From JBIOJM01 sp044450785 (GTDB lineage: Bacteria > Planctomycetota > Planctomycetia > Isosphaerales > Isosphaeraceae), in assembly GCA_044450785.1 (NCBI GenBank), contig JBIOJM010000068.1, positions 1 to 34,998 of the forward strand: a DNA stretch of 34,998 nucleotides, given 5' to 3'. The notes beneath the pieces were generated by a model. It searched no databases. It worked only from the letters and a program-made list of their open reading frames with translations, and was not told the origin of the DNA. Both the position numbers and the translations under genes were made by a program. Below are positions 7,890 to 16,162 of the stretch, one piece after another; the first letter of the stretch is position 1, and every line of letters starts with the position of its first letter.

Positions 7890-8825
7890 TCAGGGTTGCG
7901 TGTCGCGGTACGGCCTCTTCTCCTGGTAGAGCTTGAGTCGGGAGCGGTAATCTTCCTTTTCCTTCTCGTCGGTCAAGAGCTCAATCGCCTTCGACTGCCA
8001 TTTGACGGCCGACTCGAAGTCGCCCGCCTCGGCGTGGGCCGCTGAGAGGGTGCCGATCATGTACGGAACCTTCCAAGCGGACAACTCGCACGCGTTCGTC
8101 GCCGACTCGACCGCATTCTTGCCGTCACGGTACTTGGCATCGGGGCAGGTCGCCCATAGCCAAGCACGGCTGTTGTAGACACGGGTGTATTTTGGATCGA
8201 GCCGGATCGCCTCGTTGTAATCGGCGATCGCCTTGTCGTATTCCTTCTTGGCGTACCAGGCGTTGCCGCGGTTGTTGTAGAGAGCGGCTTCCGTCGGATC
8301 GAGCCGGATCGCCTCGTTGTAATCGGCGATCGCCTTGTCGTACTCCTTCTTGGCGTACCAGCCGTTGCCGCGGTTGCCGTATACGGCAACTTTCGTCGGA
8401 TTGAGGCGGATCGCTTCGTTGTAATCGCCCAAGGCGATGTCGAGCTCCTTCTTCTCCTCCGTCCAGATCATGGCTCGCATCGTATAACCAAAAGAATCGC
8501 CTGGGTTCGACCGGATGTAATCCGCGAAGAACGCGATCGCCTGCTCGACCGGCACGACCTGGTCGGCAGGCGCCCAGCCGTTCAGCTCCCCGGCGTGCAG
8601 CCAGAGCCAGGGTCTGTTGACCTGCTCGACGCGGTAGGTTGCGATCCAGTCTTTCGGATCGATGACCTGGTTTTCGATCTTGAGCTGGAAGCTCGAATAC
8701 TTCTGCACCACCCGCTTGCCGATCCAGCCGCCGCCGGCCGGCTGCCGTGCATGAGAGCTTGCCGGCGCGACCGCCATCAGTCCCAACACCACGATCGACA
8801 CGGCCGGCCGAATCCGGTTCATCAT
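7890..8825 (-). CDS. Exported TPR-repeat protein
   Basis: The 311-aa product begins with a Sec signal peptide (MMNRIRPAVSIVVLGLMAVA, cleavage near SHA-RQ). A beta-rich SH3-like part (about 35-95, GKRVVQKY through WAPADQVVPV) is followed by TPR units, including repeats with YDKAIADYNEAIRLDP and GNxWYAKKE, for protein-protein contacts outside the cytoplasm. Two adjacent 34-residue units are nearly identical in DNA: 8194-8274 and 8296-8376 differ at 2 of 81 positions, with a 102-bp period. The frame opens at 8906, but the ATG at 8825 is chosen because it gives the signal peptide and has AAGGG upstream. Partner proteins are unknown. Confidence 0.85.
   Translation of the reverse strand: MMNRIRPAVSIVVLGLMAVAPASSHARQPAGGGWIGKRVVQKYSSFQLKIENQVIDPKDWIATYRVEQVNRPWLWLHAGELNGWAPADQVVPVEQAIAFFADYIRSNPGDSFGYTMRAMIWTEEKKELDIALGDYNEAIRLNPTKVAVYGNRGNGWYAKKEYDKAIADYNEAIRLDPTEAALYNNRGNAWYAKKEYDKAIADYNEAIRLDPKYTRVYNSRAWLWATCPDAKYRDGKNAVESATNACELSAWKVPYMIGTLSAAHAEAGDFESAVKWQSKAIELLTDEKEKEDYRSRLKLYQEKRPYRDTQP
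8194..8397. repeat. Tandem 102-bp repeat inside the TPR gene
   Basis: Units 8194-8295 and 8296-8397 each encode one 34-aa TPR. The first 81 nt of each match except for two substitutions, while the following unit starting at 8398 is clearly diverged. This points to a recent duplication or gene conversion of one TPR. Confidence 0.85.
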
Positions 8826-8991
8826 CGTCCCGCCCTTAATCAACCCGTTCATGCCCCGATCCTCCGCATCGAAACGGTTCTTGGGCCATGCCCGTCGTGC
8901 GCACAAACCGCGTGCGCGCGTGCCAATTTCTGACGATAACAGAGGCCGCCAGAGTGGTGCGAGGAAAAAAGGAACGGAATCCGAGGTTGAC

Positions 8992-9363
8992 TCAGAGGAT
9001 GTAGGTCACCCAGTCGAACCACTGGTCGGGCTGATCGTCCGCGACGACCAGCTCGAGCCAGGAAAGAATCGACGCGACCGTGGCACCGGGCCGGATCACG
9101 AAGACGCCCGGAGAGGTTCGGCCCGAGCGAAGGTGCGCCGCCAGCTCCGCGGGGAAGGTCGCCGCGTCTTCCGTGATGATGATTCGATCGGCGCGCTCCG
9201 CCCACGCGAGGATGTCCGAATCCGGGGAGCCGAGAGGAAGGTCAGCCGGGTCGCCAACCCGGATAGCATCGATCTGAATCCCTCCGCGAAGGTTGTGGTG
9301 ACGGATCGCATGCCAAAGAGGTTTTCCGCGAAGGTTCTCGTCGAGAACGAAGGCGATGGGCAT
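8992..9363 (-). CDS. DUF5615 PIN-like toxin
   Basis: This 123-aa protein fits the DUF5615 PIN-like family in length and motifs: FVLDEN near the N-terminus (D8, E9), SDILAWAERADRIIITED in the middle (D50, D66), and the acidic residues that in PIN nucleases hold a metal ion. Members are predicted RNases and toxins of type II toxin-antitoxin pairs. The start lies 3 bp after the stop of a DUF433 gene, the standard partner of this family, so the two form one transcript with antitoxin first. Target RNA is unknown, and nuclease activity is inferred from the family. Confidence 0.85.
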   Translation of the reverse strand: MPIAFVLDENLRGKPLWHAIRHHNLRGGIQIDAIRVGDPADLPLGSPDSDILAWAERADRIIITEDAATFPAELAAHLRSGRTSPGVFVIRPGATVASILSWLELVVADDQPDQWFDWVTYIL

Positions 9364-9366
9364 CGT

Positions 9367-9720
9367 TCAGGATTCCGGCTGCGATTCCCGGGCCTGTCGC
9401 TCCGCGACCAGACGGCTGATCCGCAGAGCCGCCGGGCTGGGTTGATAGGCCGCGTATTGCCGGTCGAGCTCGGCCTGATAGTCAGACACATAGGCGCCCA
9501 CCTCCGCTTTGTGTTCTTCAGCGAAGGCCAGAATCTCGGCAATCAGTTCCAGCGCCAACTCGAATTCCTCGGCGATCGTCTCCGGCGACTTGCCAAGCTC
9601 GCGATGGGCCTTCACGATATGGAAAAGCCCGATCCGCCGGCCCACCACTCGCACCTCGCCGTCGGGGCTCCAATGCAAGCAGGGCGGCAGCAGATGGATC
9701 AATGGCTCAGGCCGATTCAT
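9367..9720 (-). CDS. DUF433 antitoxin paired with DUF5615
   Basis: The 117-aa protein has a DUF433 core (about 18-85: GEVRVVGRRIGLFHIVKAH, then PETIAEEFELALELIAEILAF, then HKAEVGAYVSDYQAELDRQ), a small helix-rich DNA-binding type fold found as antitoxin next to PIN-like toxins. The frame is open to 9765, but ATG 9720 is preceded by a perfect AGGAGG 8 nt upstream, so it is the likely start. It probably neutralises the toxin and represses the shared promoter. The gene 57 bp upstream encodes two further copies of the same fold. Confidence 0.85.
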   Translation of the reverse strand: MNRPEPLIHLLPPCLHWSPDGEVRVVGRRIGLFHIVKAHRELGKSPETIAEEFELALELIAEILAFAEEHKAEVGAYVSDYQAELDRQYAAYQPSPAALRISRLVAERQARESQPES

Positions 9721-9777
9721 GATCGGATCCTCCTGGGATCGGTTCTCCTCATAGCGTAGTGCCATTCCCGTCCAAAC

Positions 9778-10455
9778 TTACGCCGTGGGGACTGGGTCTT
9801 TAGCCAGCAGTCGGGCTTTGAGCTCCTCAATCGTCGGCGCGGGGGGCGTCGTGGCCTGGTGACGCTCGATCTCGGCCTCGCAATGGGCCACATAGGTGTC
9901 CACCTCGGCTTTGTTTTCGAGGTAGAACGCAATCACCTTGTGAATCAAGGCAAGGTTCAGCGTCGGGAAGAGACCCAGGAGCAGCTCGGCGCAATGGCCC
10001 TCGTTGTAAAAGTCAACGAAGTGGAACAGGTCGATACGGTGCCCTGTCAGGCGGATCTCGCCCTTCTCGTGACGAGTCAAGAATTCGGGAAGATTCAGGG
10101 GCACTCCCCCCAATTCAGCGATTGACGCGTCGCGTTGCGACCTGGTAAGCGCCGCCTTCTCCGCCATCAGGCGCCGAATTCGGAGCTGGGCCGGGCCGGG
10201 CACGAAGGCGGCCTCCTGGCGATCGATCTCGGCCTCGACCTCCGCCGCGTACGAATCCACCTCGGCCTTGTTCCCCCAGTAAAACGCGAGCACGTTATAG
10301 ATCAGTGCGAGGGGCAAGGTGGGGTACTCATGGTGCAGCATCTCGGCGGTGTGCCATTCATTGTAAGACTGCACGACGTGATAGAGTTCGATGCGGTGTC
10401 CCGTCAGACGAATTTCACCGTTTGAACCACGGGTCAGAAATTCAGGCAGATTCAT
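9778..10455 (-). CDS. Tandem double-DUF433 protein
   Basis: This 225-aa protein contains two consecutive DUF433 modules. Copy 1 (residues 1-100) and copy 2 (about 119-220) both begin NLPEFLTR, continue GEIRLTGHRI-L-H-V, then PTL-LALI--V-AFY and NKAEVD-Y-A--EAEI-R, so the gene arose by internal duplication. Start at ATG 10455 has GGAG 8 nt upstream; the longer frame to 10590 adds a non-conserved stretch. It lies 57 bp before the DUF433-DUF5615 pair in the same direction. It has no toxin of its own, so it may act as a pre-joined antitoxin dimer, a repressor of the locus, or a leftover antitoxin. Confidence 0.8.
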   Translation of the reverse strand: MNLPEFLTRGSNGEIRLTGHRIELYHVVQSYNEWHTAEMLHHEYPTLPLALIYNVLAFYWGNKAEVDSYAAEVEAEIDRQEAAFVPGPAQLRIRRLMAEKAALTRSQRDASIAELGGVPLNLPEFLTRHEKGEIRLTGHRIDLFHFVDFYNEGHCAELLLGLFPTLNLALIHKVIAFYLENKAEVDTYVAHCEAEIERHQATTPPAPTIEELKARLLAKDPVPTA

Positions 10456-10586
10456 GGTGATGCTCCAGGCTCGAGCGCTCTCCGCATGCCATTCTACGCA
10501 AAGCGAGAGGTTTCTGTCAGCGGTTGATCGCGGGCGGAGCAAACGGCTCGGACGGACCCCCGCACGTCCGGCCGGCTGGCCTTCGC

Positions 10587-11678
10587 TCACGTCGCTGGCG
10601 GCGGCGTGTTGGGCTGGATCGTGCTGTTGACTGTCCCATAAACAATATCAACGCCGCTGATACTGCCGCCGGCGCGGATGTTGGCGTTGATCAGCCCATT
10701 CAGGCTGCTGTTCCCGCCGAGGATGGTCAAGCCGCTTATGTTCAGTCCGACCCCCAGGTCGAACAACGTCGGCGCGGCCATTCCCCCCTGGCCCTGGAAG
10801 ATACCGTCGACGGTGACAGCGCCGAGCTCGCCGCCGACAACGATGCCGCTTCCGCTGGGATTGACGATCAGGTTGCCTGTGACGGTCAGGTCACTCAGGT
10901 TGCGGCCGACCGCGAGCTGGCCGCCCGAGTCGAGCACGAGATCGCCGCTGACTGACAGCGAGCCGTCGAGGTCGCGGCCAATGGAAAAAACGCCGTCATG
11001 ATTGATGGTCAGGCTCCCCAGGATGGAGATGGGCGCCAGCGAATCCGTTCCGATCGTGAACCGGCCGCCGTCGATATTCATGCCGCCGATCGTCATCGAG
11101 TCCGTCAGGTCGGCGGTATTCAGCGCTCCCGAGACCACCACGTGGCCGGTCGGCCCAAGGTCGATCGCCGCGACGGTCATCACTCCCACACTGCCGTTGA
11201 TATCCACTTGAGCGCCAGGCCCGATCTCGCCGAGCGTGAGGTCGGCCACGGTGTTGTTCAAGGGCGTCATCTTGCCCGTCAGCTCGGCCGGTATGGCATC
11301 CAGAGTACCGAGCAGGCCCGAGGTGACGGTCAGCTTGTCGATCGGCAATAACCGGGCGGCGAAGTGCCAGCGCGGGTGGACCAGGGTGACGGTGATGGTC
11401 GAGTCGGCGGTGGTCCCAAATGCGATCAAGTCGATCGCCCCATGACCGGCCGGATGCACCTTCACCAGACCCGGGCCGCCGACCTGGATGAGAAAATCCC
11501 CAGCGCTGGAGTGCACCGGCCGAATCGCCGAGGGACCGGTATAGAACGAGAGGAGCCGGCGTCCTTCCAGGAGCTCGAGAGCCGGCGTGATCGCGCGCCG
11601 CCGGCCGCGTGCCGCCGTTCGGAACCGTTCCGCGCCCTGGCTGGGGCGCCAGGCCCGTCGTCGCATATCCTGAAACAT
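10587..11678 (-). CDS. Repetitive exported or surface protein with planctomycete-type N-terminal motif
   Basis: The 363-aa protein starts with a very basic leader and the motif LELLEGRRLLS at 34-44, the form seen at the N-terminus of many large planctomycete exported proteins. From about residue 105 it is Gly/Val/Asp-rich with short beta-strand repeats (ILGSLTINHDGVFSIG, VSGDLVLDSGGQLAVG, VTGNLIVNPSGSGIVVG), which would form a beta-helix like adhesins. There is no catalytic motif. The C-terminus is a short Pro-rich tail with no anchor. ATG 11678 has a GGGAGG-like site upstream; ATG 11666 is possible. Likely a surface or secreted structural protein. Confidence 0.65.
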   Translation of the reverse strand: MFQDMRRRAWRPSQGAERFRTAARGRRRAITPALELLEGRRLLSFYTGPSAIRPVHSSAGDFLIQVGGPGLVKVHPAGHGAIDLIAFGTTADSTITVTLVHPRWHFAARLLPIDKLTVTSGLLGTLDAIPAELTGKMTPLNNTVADLTLGEIGPGAQVDINGSVGVMTVAAIDLGPTGHVVVSGALNTADLTDSMTIGGMNIDGGRFTIGTDSLAPISILGSLTINHDGVFSIGRDLDGSLSVSGDLVLDSGGQLAVGRNLSDLTVTGNLIVNPSGSGIVVGGELGAVTVDGIFQGQGGMAAPTLFDLGVGLNISGLTILGGNSSLNGLINANIRAGGSISGVDIVYGTVNSTIQPNTPPPAT

Positions 11679-12137
11679 GAACGGGGCTCCCTCCCCTTTA
11701 CCCGACCCGGCGATCCGTCAAATCCGGTCGCCTTTGCGCGACCCGCAGACGCTCGAAGCTCCCCGACGCAGAGGCTCATCGCACGTCAAGCGAACCGTTC
11801 CATCTTCATCAATTCGGTCGCTAAGCGGCCCAAACTTTGTCAGCATTGGGATCACGATCGCGTTCAGATGAAAAAATGAGGCCGGTCACCCCCACTTTCG
11901 TGGCGATGCCGCGGGTCCGTTGCGACGCAAATCAGGGCAGCGAGAGAGATCGGACACGACGCCCAATGGGAGGGTGACCATGGCCGCTCTCCAACGTGCT
12001 TGTAACCGTCTTGAGCATCCATTAGGATCAGCGCCGGGGCCACGGACCACTCACGCTCTCGGTGAGAATGCTCTCGACTCGGTGAACTTTCTGGTACCGG
12101 CATCGAATTCCATCGGGCCTCAATCCGGAGCAAGCCA
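11679..12137. other. Divergent intergenic region upstream of moxR cluster
   Basis: These 459 bp lie between a minus-strand surface-protein gene and the start of the 17-kb MoxR cluster, so the cluster promoter should be here. Short ORFs on both strands lack recognisable features. I found no terminator or clear promoter pair by eye. GGAG lies about 9 nt before the moxR ATG. Confidence 0.4.
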
Positions 12138-13142
12138 ATGGCCACGACTGAGGAAATGGCGACGGCCAGGGATCGAGTCGAGTCGTTCACCGCGCGCGTG
12201 CAGGCGATCCGCGAAAGCCTGCATCAGGTCATCGTGGGTCAGGATGAGACCATCGATCTGTTATTGATCTGCGGGCTCACCGGTGCACACGCCCTTCTGG
12301 TCGGCGTCCCTGGCCTGGCCAAAACGCTCATGGTCAAGGCATTGGCCGCGGCATTCCGCTGGAAGTTCTCGCGGATTCAATTCACCCCAGATTTGATGCC
12401 TTCCGACATCACCGGGTACGAGTTGTTGGGGCGGGAGGGTCAGGGGGATTCTCCAAAGATGGTCTTCCGGCCCGGTCCGGTCTTCGCCAATCTGGTGCTG
12501 GCCGACGAGATCAATCGCGCTGCTCCCAAGACTCAGTCCGCCTTGCTTGAGGCGATGGCGGAGCGGCATGTGACGGTCGGTGGGCAGACCTACTGGCTCG
12601 ACGAGCCGTTCCTGGTGATTGCGACGCAGAACCCGATCGAGCAAGAGGGGACCTATCCTCTGCCCGAGGCCCAGCTTGATCGATTCATGATGGAGATCCG
12701 GCTCGACTATCCCACGCCCAGCCAGGAGGAAGAGATCGTCCTCAGGACCACAAGCGGCACGCCGCGCCTGCCCGATCCTGTATTTGAACGCGAGACCCTT
12801 CTGGAACTGCGCGATCTCATCTGGTCCGTTCCGGTCCCCCAGGTGGTGGCGTCGTACGCGGTGCGGTTTTGCGGCTCGAGCCGGCCGGCCGACGAGCGGT
12901 CCGGGACTTTCATCAAAGAGTACGTCGCCTGGGGAGCCGGTCCGCGCGGTTCTCAATACCTGGTGCTCGCGGCGAAAGCCCGGGCGCTTCTTCAGGGTCG
13001 GTCCGTACCCACGATCGAGGACGTGCGTGCCCTGGCCGCGCCGGTGCTCCGGCATCGGATCATTGCGAACCACCGCGCCGTGGGCGATGGCGTGAGCGCC
13101 GGCGCCATCGTCGATCACCTGTTGCGCGAGGTTGCCGCATGA
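12138..13142 (+). CDS. moxR: MoxR-family AAA+ ATPase
   Basis: This 334-aa protein has all MoxR hallmarks: Walker A GVPGLAKT at 56-63, Walker B LVLADEIN with D123-E124, sensor IATQNP at 161-166 followed by GTYPLPEAQLDRFMM, and a C-terminal helical lid. MoxR proteins are chaperone-like ATPases that work with von Willebrand factor A proteins to mature or activate partner complexes. Here it opens a cluster with DUF58 and two vWA proteins, the standard genomic setting. Its TGA overlaps the DUF58 ATG by 4 bp. The client in this organism is unknown; the heme and thioredoxin proteins downstream are candidates by position only. Confidence 0.93.
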   Translation: MATTEEMATARDRVESFTARVQAIRESLHQVIVGQDETIDLLLICGLTGAHALLVGVPGLAKTLMVKALAAAFRWKFSRIQFTPDLMPSDITGYELLGREGQGDSPKMVFRPGPVFANLVLADEINRAAPKTQSALLEAMAERHVTVGGQTYWLDEPFLVIATQNPIEQEGTYPLPEAQLDRFMMEIRLDYPTPSQEEEIVLRTTSGTPRLPDPVFERETLLELRDLIWSVPVPQVVASYAVRFCGSSRPADERSGTFIKEYVAWGAGPRGSQYLVLAAKARALLQGRSVPTIEDVRALAAPVLRHRIIANHRAVGDGVSAGAIVDHLLREVAA

Positions 13143-14050
13143 GCCTCGTCACCGCGCGGCGCTTCCTGGACCTGCGCGCTCTCGCGGCCTTGTCACGATT
13201 GCGTTTCGCCCCCCGGCATCGAATCGAAGGCTCGTACAGCGGTAAGCATCAGTCGCACGCCCAGGGCGGAGCCGGCGAGTTTGTGGACTACCGTGAATAC
13301 GTGGCCGGTGAAGACCTGCGGCGACTTGACTGGAAGGTCCTCGCCCGGACGGGACGAGCCTACGTCCGGCTTCATCAGGAGGAGACGAACCTGGTGTGCA
13401 CGCTGGTCCTCGACGCCAGCGCCTCGATGCGGTTTGGCGATGCGCCCGGGGCGCACGGCAAGGGAACCAAGCTGGAGTATGTCCAGTTCCTCGCCTCGGC
13501 GCTCTGCCACCTGATCGGGCGCCAGCAGGACCAGGCTGGCCTCGCCGTGGTGGCCGACGGCCTCACCGAATTCCTTCCGCCGGGCGGAACCCCCAGCCAC
13601 GTCGCGCGCCTGCTCGATGCGATCGAGGGCCTGGAGACCGCCCCGGTCACCCGGCTGGGCAAGGGGCTCCGTGACCTTTACGAACGCCTCAGCCAGCGGG
13701 GCGTCCTGGTGGTGATGAGTGACTTCCTCGTCGATGACCTGGACGACGTCTTCGGCGCGGTCCGATCGTTCCGGCATCGTCAATTCGAAGTGATCCTGCT
13801 GCAGATCATCCATCCCGACGAGGAACGTCTCCCCGAGGGAACAGCGTACCGCTTTGTCGGTCTGGAGAACGACGGCTCGGTCGATGCCTCGCCCCGGGAG
13901 ATCCGGCAACTGTATCAAGAGCGGTTCGAGGCTCACGTGGCGGCAGTCCGCTTAATGGCCTTGTCGACGGGCTGTGATCACCGTCGCATATCAACCGCCC
14001 TTTCTTACCTGCAAACCTTGGGCAAGTTCTTGGTGGAGCGTTTGGGCTGA
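13139..14050 (+). CDS. DUF58 (vWA-like) protein
   Basis: The 303-aa product carries the DUF58 signature EFVDYREYVAGEDLRRLDWK at 47-66, then a vWA-type fold with a metal-site motif D92-A-S94-A-S96 in LDASASM and a late MSDFLVDDLDDVF strand. No membrane segment is evident. DUF58 proteins are almost always next to MoxR ATPases and are thought to bind them or their clients. The ATG overlaps the moxR stop (ATGA) and the stop abuts the next ATG, so the three are translationally coupled. The start at 13139 fits the family start; the longer open frame from 12869 runs inside moxR and is spurious. Confidence 0.9.
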   Translation: MSLVTARRFLDLRALAALSRLRFAPRHRIEGSYSGKHQSHAQGGAGEFVDYREYVAGEDLRRLDWKVLARTGRAYVRLHQEETNLVCTLVLDASASMRFGDAPGAHGKGTKLEYVQFLASALCHLIGRQQDQAGLAVVADGLTEFLPPGGTPSHVARLLDAIEGLETAPVTRLGKGLRDLYERLSQRGVLVVMSDFLVDDLDDVFGAVRSFRHRQFEVILLQIIHPDEERLPEGTAYRFVGLENDGSVDASPREIRQLYQERFEAHVAAVRLMALSTGCDHRRISTALSYLQTLGKFLVERLG

Positions 14051-16156
14051 ATGTTCTTCGTGAACCCATGGGCGATCGTGATTGGTGCTGTGGCGGCGCT
14101 CGCGCCGGTGCTGATCCATTGGCTGACCCGGCCGCGCCCCGTCGTGCGGCCGCTCTCGACCTTGCGGTTCGTCCAGCAAGCCGTAGCGCAGCGGCGGGCG
14201 CGACGCCGGCTCCGCGACTTCGTGATCCTGGCCGCGCGGACCGCGGCGGTCCTCCTCCTGGCCGCGGCCGTCGCACGGCCGAAGATCGGCGAGCGTCCCG
14301 AGTCGCTCGCTGAAACACCGGGGCTGACGACGCGGGTGGTCTTGTTCGACGTGAGCCAGAGCATGGCGGCGCGGACAAGCGGCATCCAGGTGATCGAGCG
14401 AGCCAGGCCGGTCGCGGCGATGCACCTCGCCTTCCGGCCGGGGCTGGACGCCAACCTGTTGCTGGCCGGCGCCACGACTCAGCCGGCCTTCGACCGGCCC
14501 TCGAGCAACTTCGCAGCGCTTCGGGACGAACTCGGCAAGGCCGCCCCGCGCCCCGAACGGCTCAACGTCCAGGCGGCCTTCACCGCCGCGGCCCAGATGC
14601 TCGCGAACGCCGGCGGTAGAGCGCGGCGGAGCGAGCTGGTCATTCTCAGCGACTTTCAGCGCACTCAATGGGCGACGGCCGATTTCTCGGTTTTTCCCCG
14701 CGCAACGGCGATCCATCTGGAGTTTGCCGGTACAGCGGAGGCCCCGCCGAACCTGGCGGTTCTCCGGGTCGGAGGCTCCGGGCGCGCCGAAGTGGGCCGG
14801 CCGTTCAAGATCGAGGTGGACGTCGGCAACTTTTCGCCCGCCGCCCGCCAAGTCGAAGTCGAGCTGTCGCTGGCCGATGCGTCCTACCGCCAAAATGGAC
14901 TCTGCGCGGCCGGGACCAAGACAACGCTCTCGATCGAGTTCGTGCCGCGCACCGCCGGCTGGCAGACAGGTCGAGCCGGGCTGGTTGGAATGAACGACGC
15001 CCTGGCCGAGGACGACACCGGCGCGTTCGTCATCGACTTCCGGCCGCCTCCCGTCTTCGCTCTCGTCACCCGGCAAGCGGCCGGCACGCGCCCTTCGTCG
15101 AGTTACTACCTCGAACGAGCCTTGGAGCCGGCCGAGCATCGTGACGATCGCCCCGCCCCGCGCATCGTCCGCTTCGACCCGGACCAGGCCGATCGCGACG
15201 CTCTGGCCGCAACCGACCTGATTTTGCTCGATCATCCGGGCCGGCTCCCCGAGGCCTTGATGGCCCCGCTGGCGGGCTGGCTCAGGCGGGGGCGGGCCGT
15301 CTTCTACGTCGCCTCCGAGCCGGCGGATGCTGAGAACCTGGAGCGGCTGGCCGACCTCGCCGGGACCGACCTTCGCCTCCCGGTCCAGTTCGCATCCCCG
15401 CCCCAGGGCGCGGCGCGCGGCAGCCGGTTCATCGCGGATTTCCGCCGCGATGCCGCGCCGTTCCAAGTCTTCGGTGACACCGTTACCGAGACACTCGCGC
15501 CCTTACGGTTCTCCGGCGGCCTGGTTTCGCGCCGGCTGGCCGACGCACTGGCCGACGACGTGCGGGCCAGCTACAGCGATCGGACCGCCTGCCTCGTCGT
15601 CTCGACCTGCGGAGCCGGAACGCTCGCGATCCTCAACGCCGATCTGGGCGCGTCGAACCTGCCCACGTCCTCAGCCTTCGTCCCGCTGATCGGCGAACTG
15701 ACGACGCTGCTGCTCGGACGCCAGAGCGTCGAGGCACCCGTCGCCTGCGGCGAGCCGTTCGCCCTGCCGCTGCCGGCCGATGCCGGACCGGTCTCGGGAC
15801 TGTCCATCGTGTCCGGGGGCGATGCGCGGAGCAACGGCGACGCACCGGAGCTGATCGAGGAGCGTGAGGGGATCGTCTGTCGCTCGCGTGCCGCCACCGC
15901 GCCGGGCGACATTCGGATCAAACGGGGCGAGCGCACCGTGTTCGCCCTGGCGACGGTCGTGCCCGAGCAAGAGAGCGACCTGAAGACCTTACCCCCCTCG
16001 GTGTTTCAGGACCGGCTGGCCGGTGATCGCGCGGTCGCTTACCGCGACGCGTCCCGGGCGGAGGATGATGCGGATGGCCCCTGGGCCTGGCTGGCGGTAG
16101 CGTGTGTGACTTGCCTGGCATTGGAACTGATCCTCTTGAGAGCGTTTCGGACCTGA
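14051..16156 (+). CDS. BatA-like membrane protein with vWA domain
   Basis: The 701-aa protein begins with the BatA N-terminal region: a first membrane helix (about 7-24) running into LIHWLTRPRP, an RRARRRLRDF linker, and a second helix (about 57-76) ending ARPKIG. A vWA domain follows with D100-V-S102-Q-S104, so the metal-ion-dependent adhesion site is kept. The middle has beta-rich parts, then a single membrane helix near 678-698. Such proteins act with MoxR and DUF58 at the inner membrane. It starts directly after the DUF58 stop with no gap. Confidence 0.88.
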   Translation: MFFVNPWAIVIGAVAALAPVLIHWLTRPRPVVRPLSTLRFVQQAVAQRRARRRLRDFVILAARTAAVLLLAAAVARPKIGERPESLAETPGLTTRVVLFDVSQSMAARTSGIQVIERARPVAAMHLAFRPGLDANLLLAGATTQPAFDRPSSNFAALRDELGKAAPRPERLNVQAAFTAAAQMLANAGGRARRSELVILSDFQRTQWATADFSVFPRATAIHLEFAGTAEAPPNLAVLRVGGSGRAEVGRPFKIEVDVGNFSPAARQVEVELSLADASYRQNGLCAAGTKTTLSIEFVPRTAGWQTGRAGLVGMNDALAEDDTGAFVIDFRPPPVFALVTRQAAGTRPSSSYYLERALEPAEHRDDRPAPRIVRFDPDQADRDALAATDLILLDHPGRLPEALMAPLAGWLRRGRAVFYVASEPADAENLERLADLAGTDLRLPVQFASPPQGAARGSRFIADFRRDAAPFQVFGDTVTETLAPLRFSGGLVSRRLADALADDVRASYSDRTACLVVSTCGAGTLAILNADLGASNLPTSSAFVPLIGELTTLLLGRQSVEAPVACGEPFALPLPADAGPVSGLSIVSGGDARSNGDAPELIEEREGIVCRSRAATAPGDIRIKRGERTVFALATVVPEQESDLKTLPPSVFQDRLAGDRAVAYRDASRAEDDADGPWAWLAVACVTCLALELILLRAFRT

Positions 16157-16162
16157 GCCGGC

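Noticed and set aside
11864..12190. 108-aa minus-strand frame upstream of moxR
   Set aside because: It overlaps the moxR start, has no ribosome site or recognisable motif, and looks like chance.
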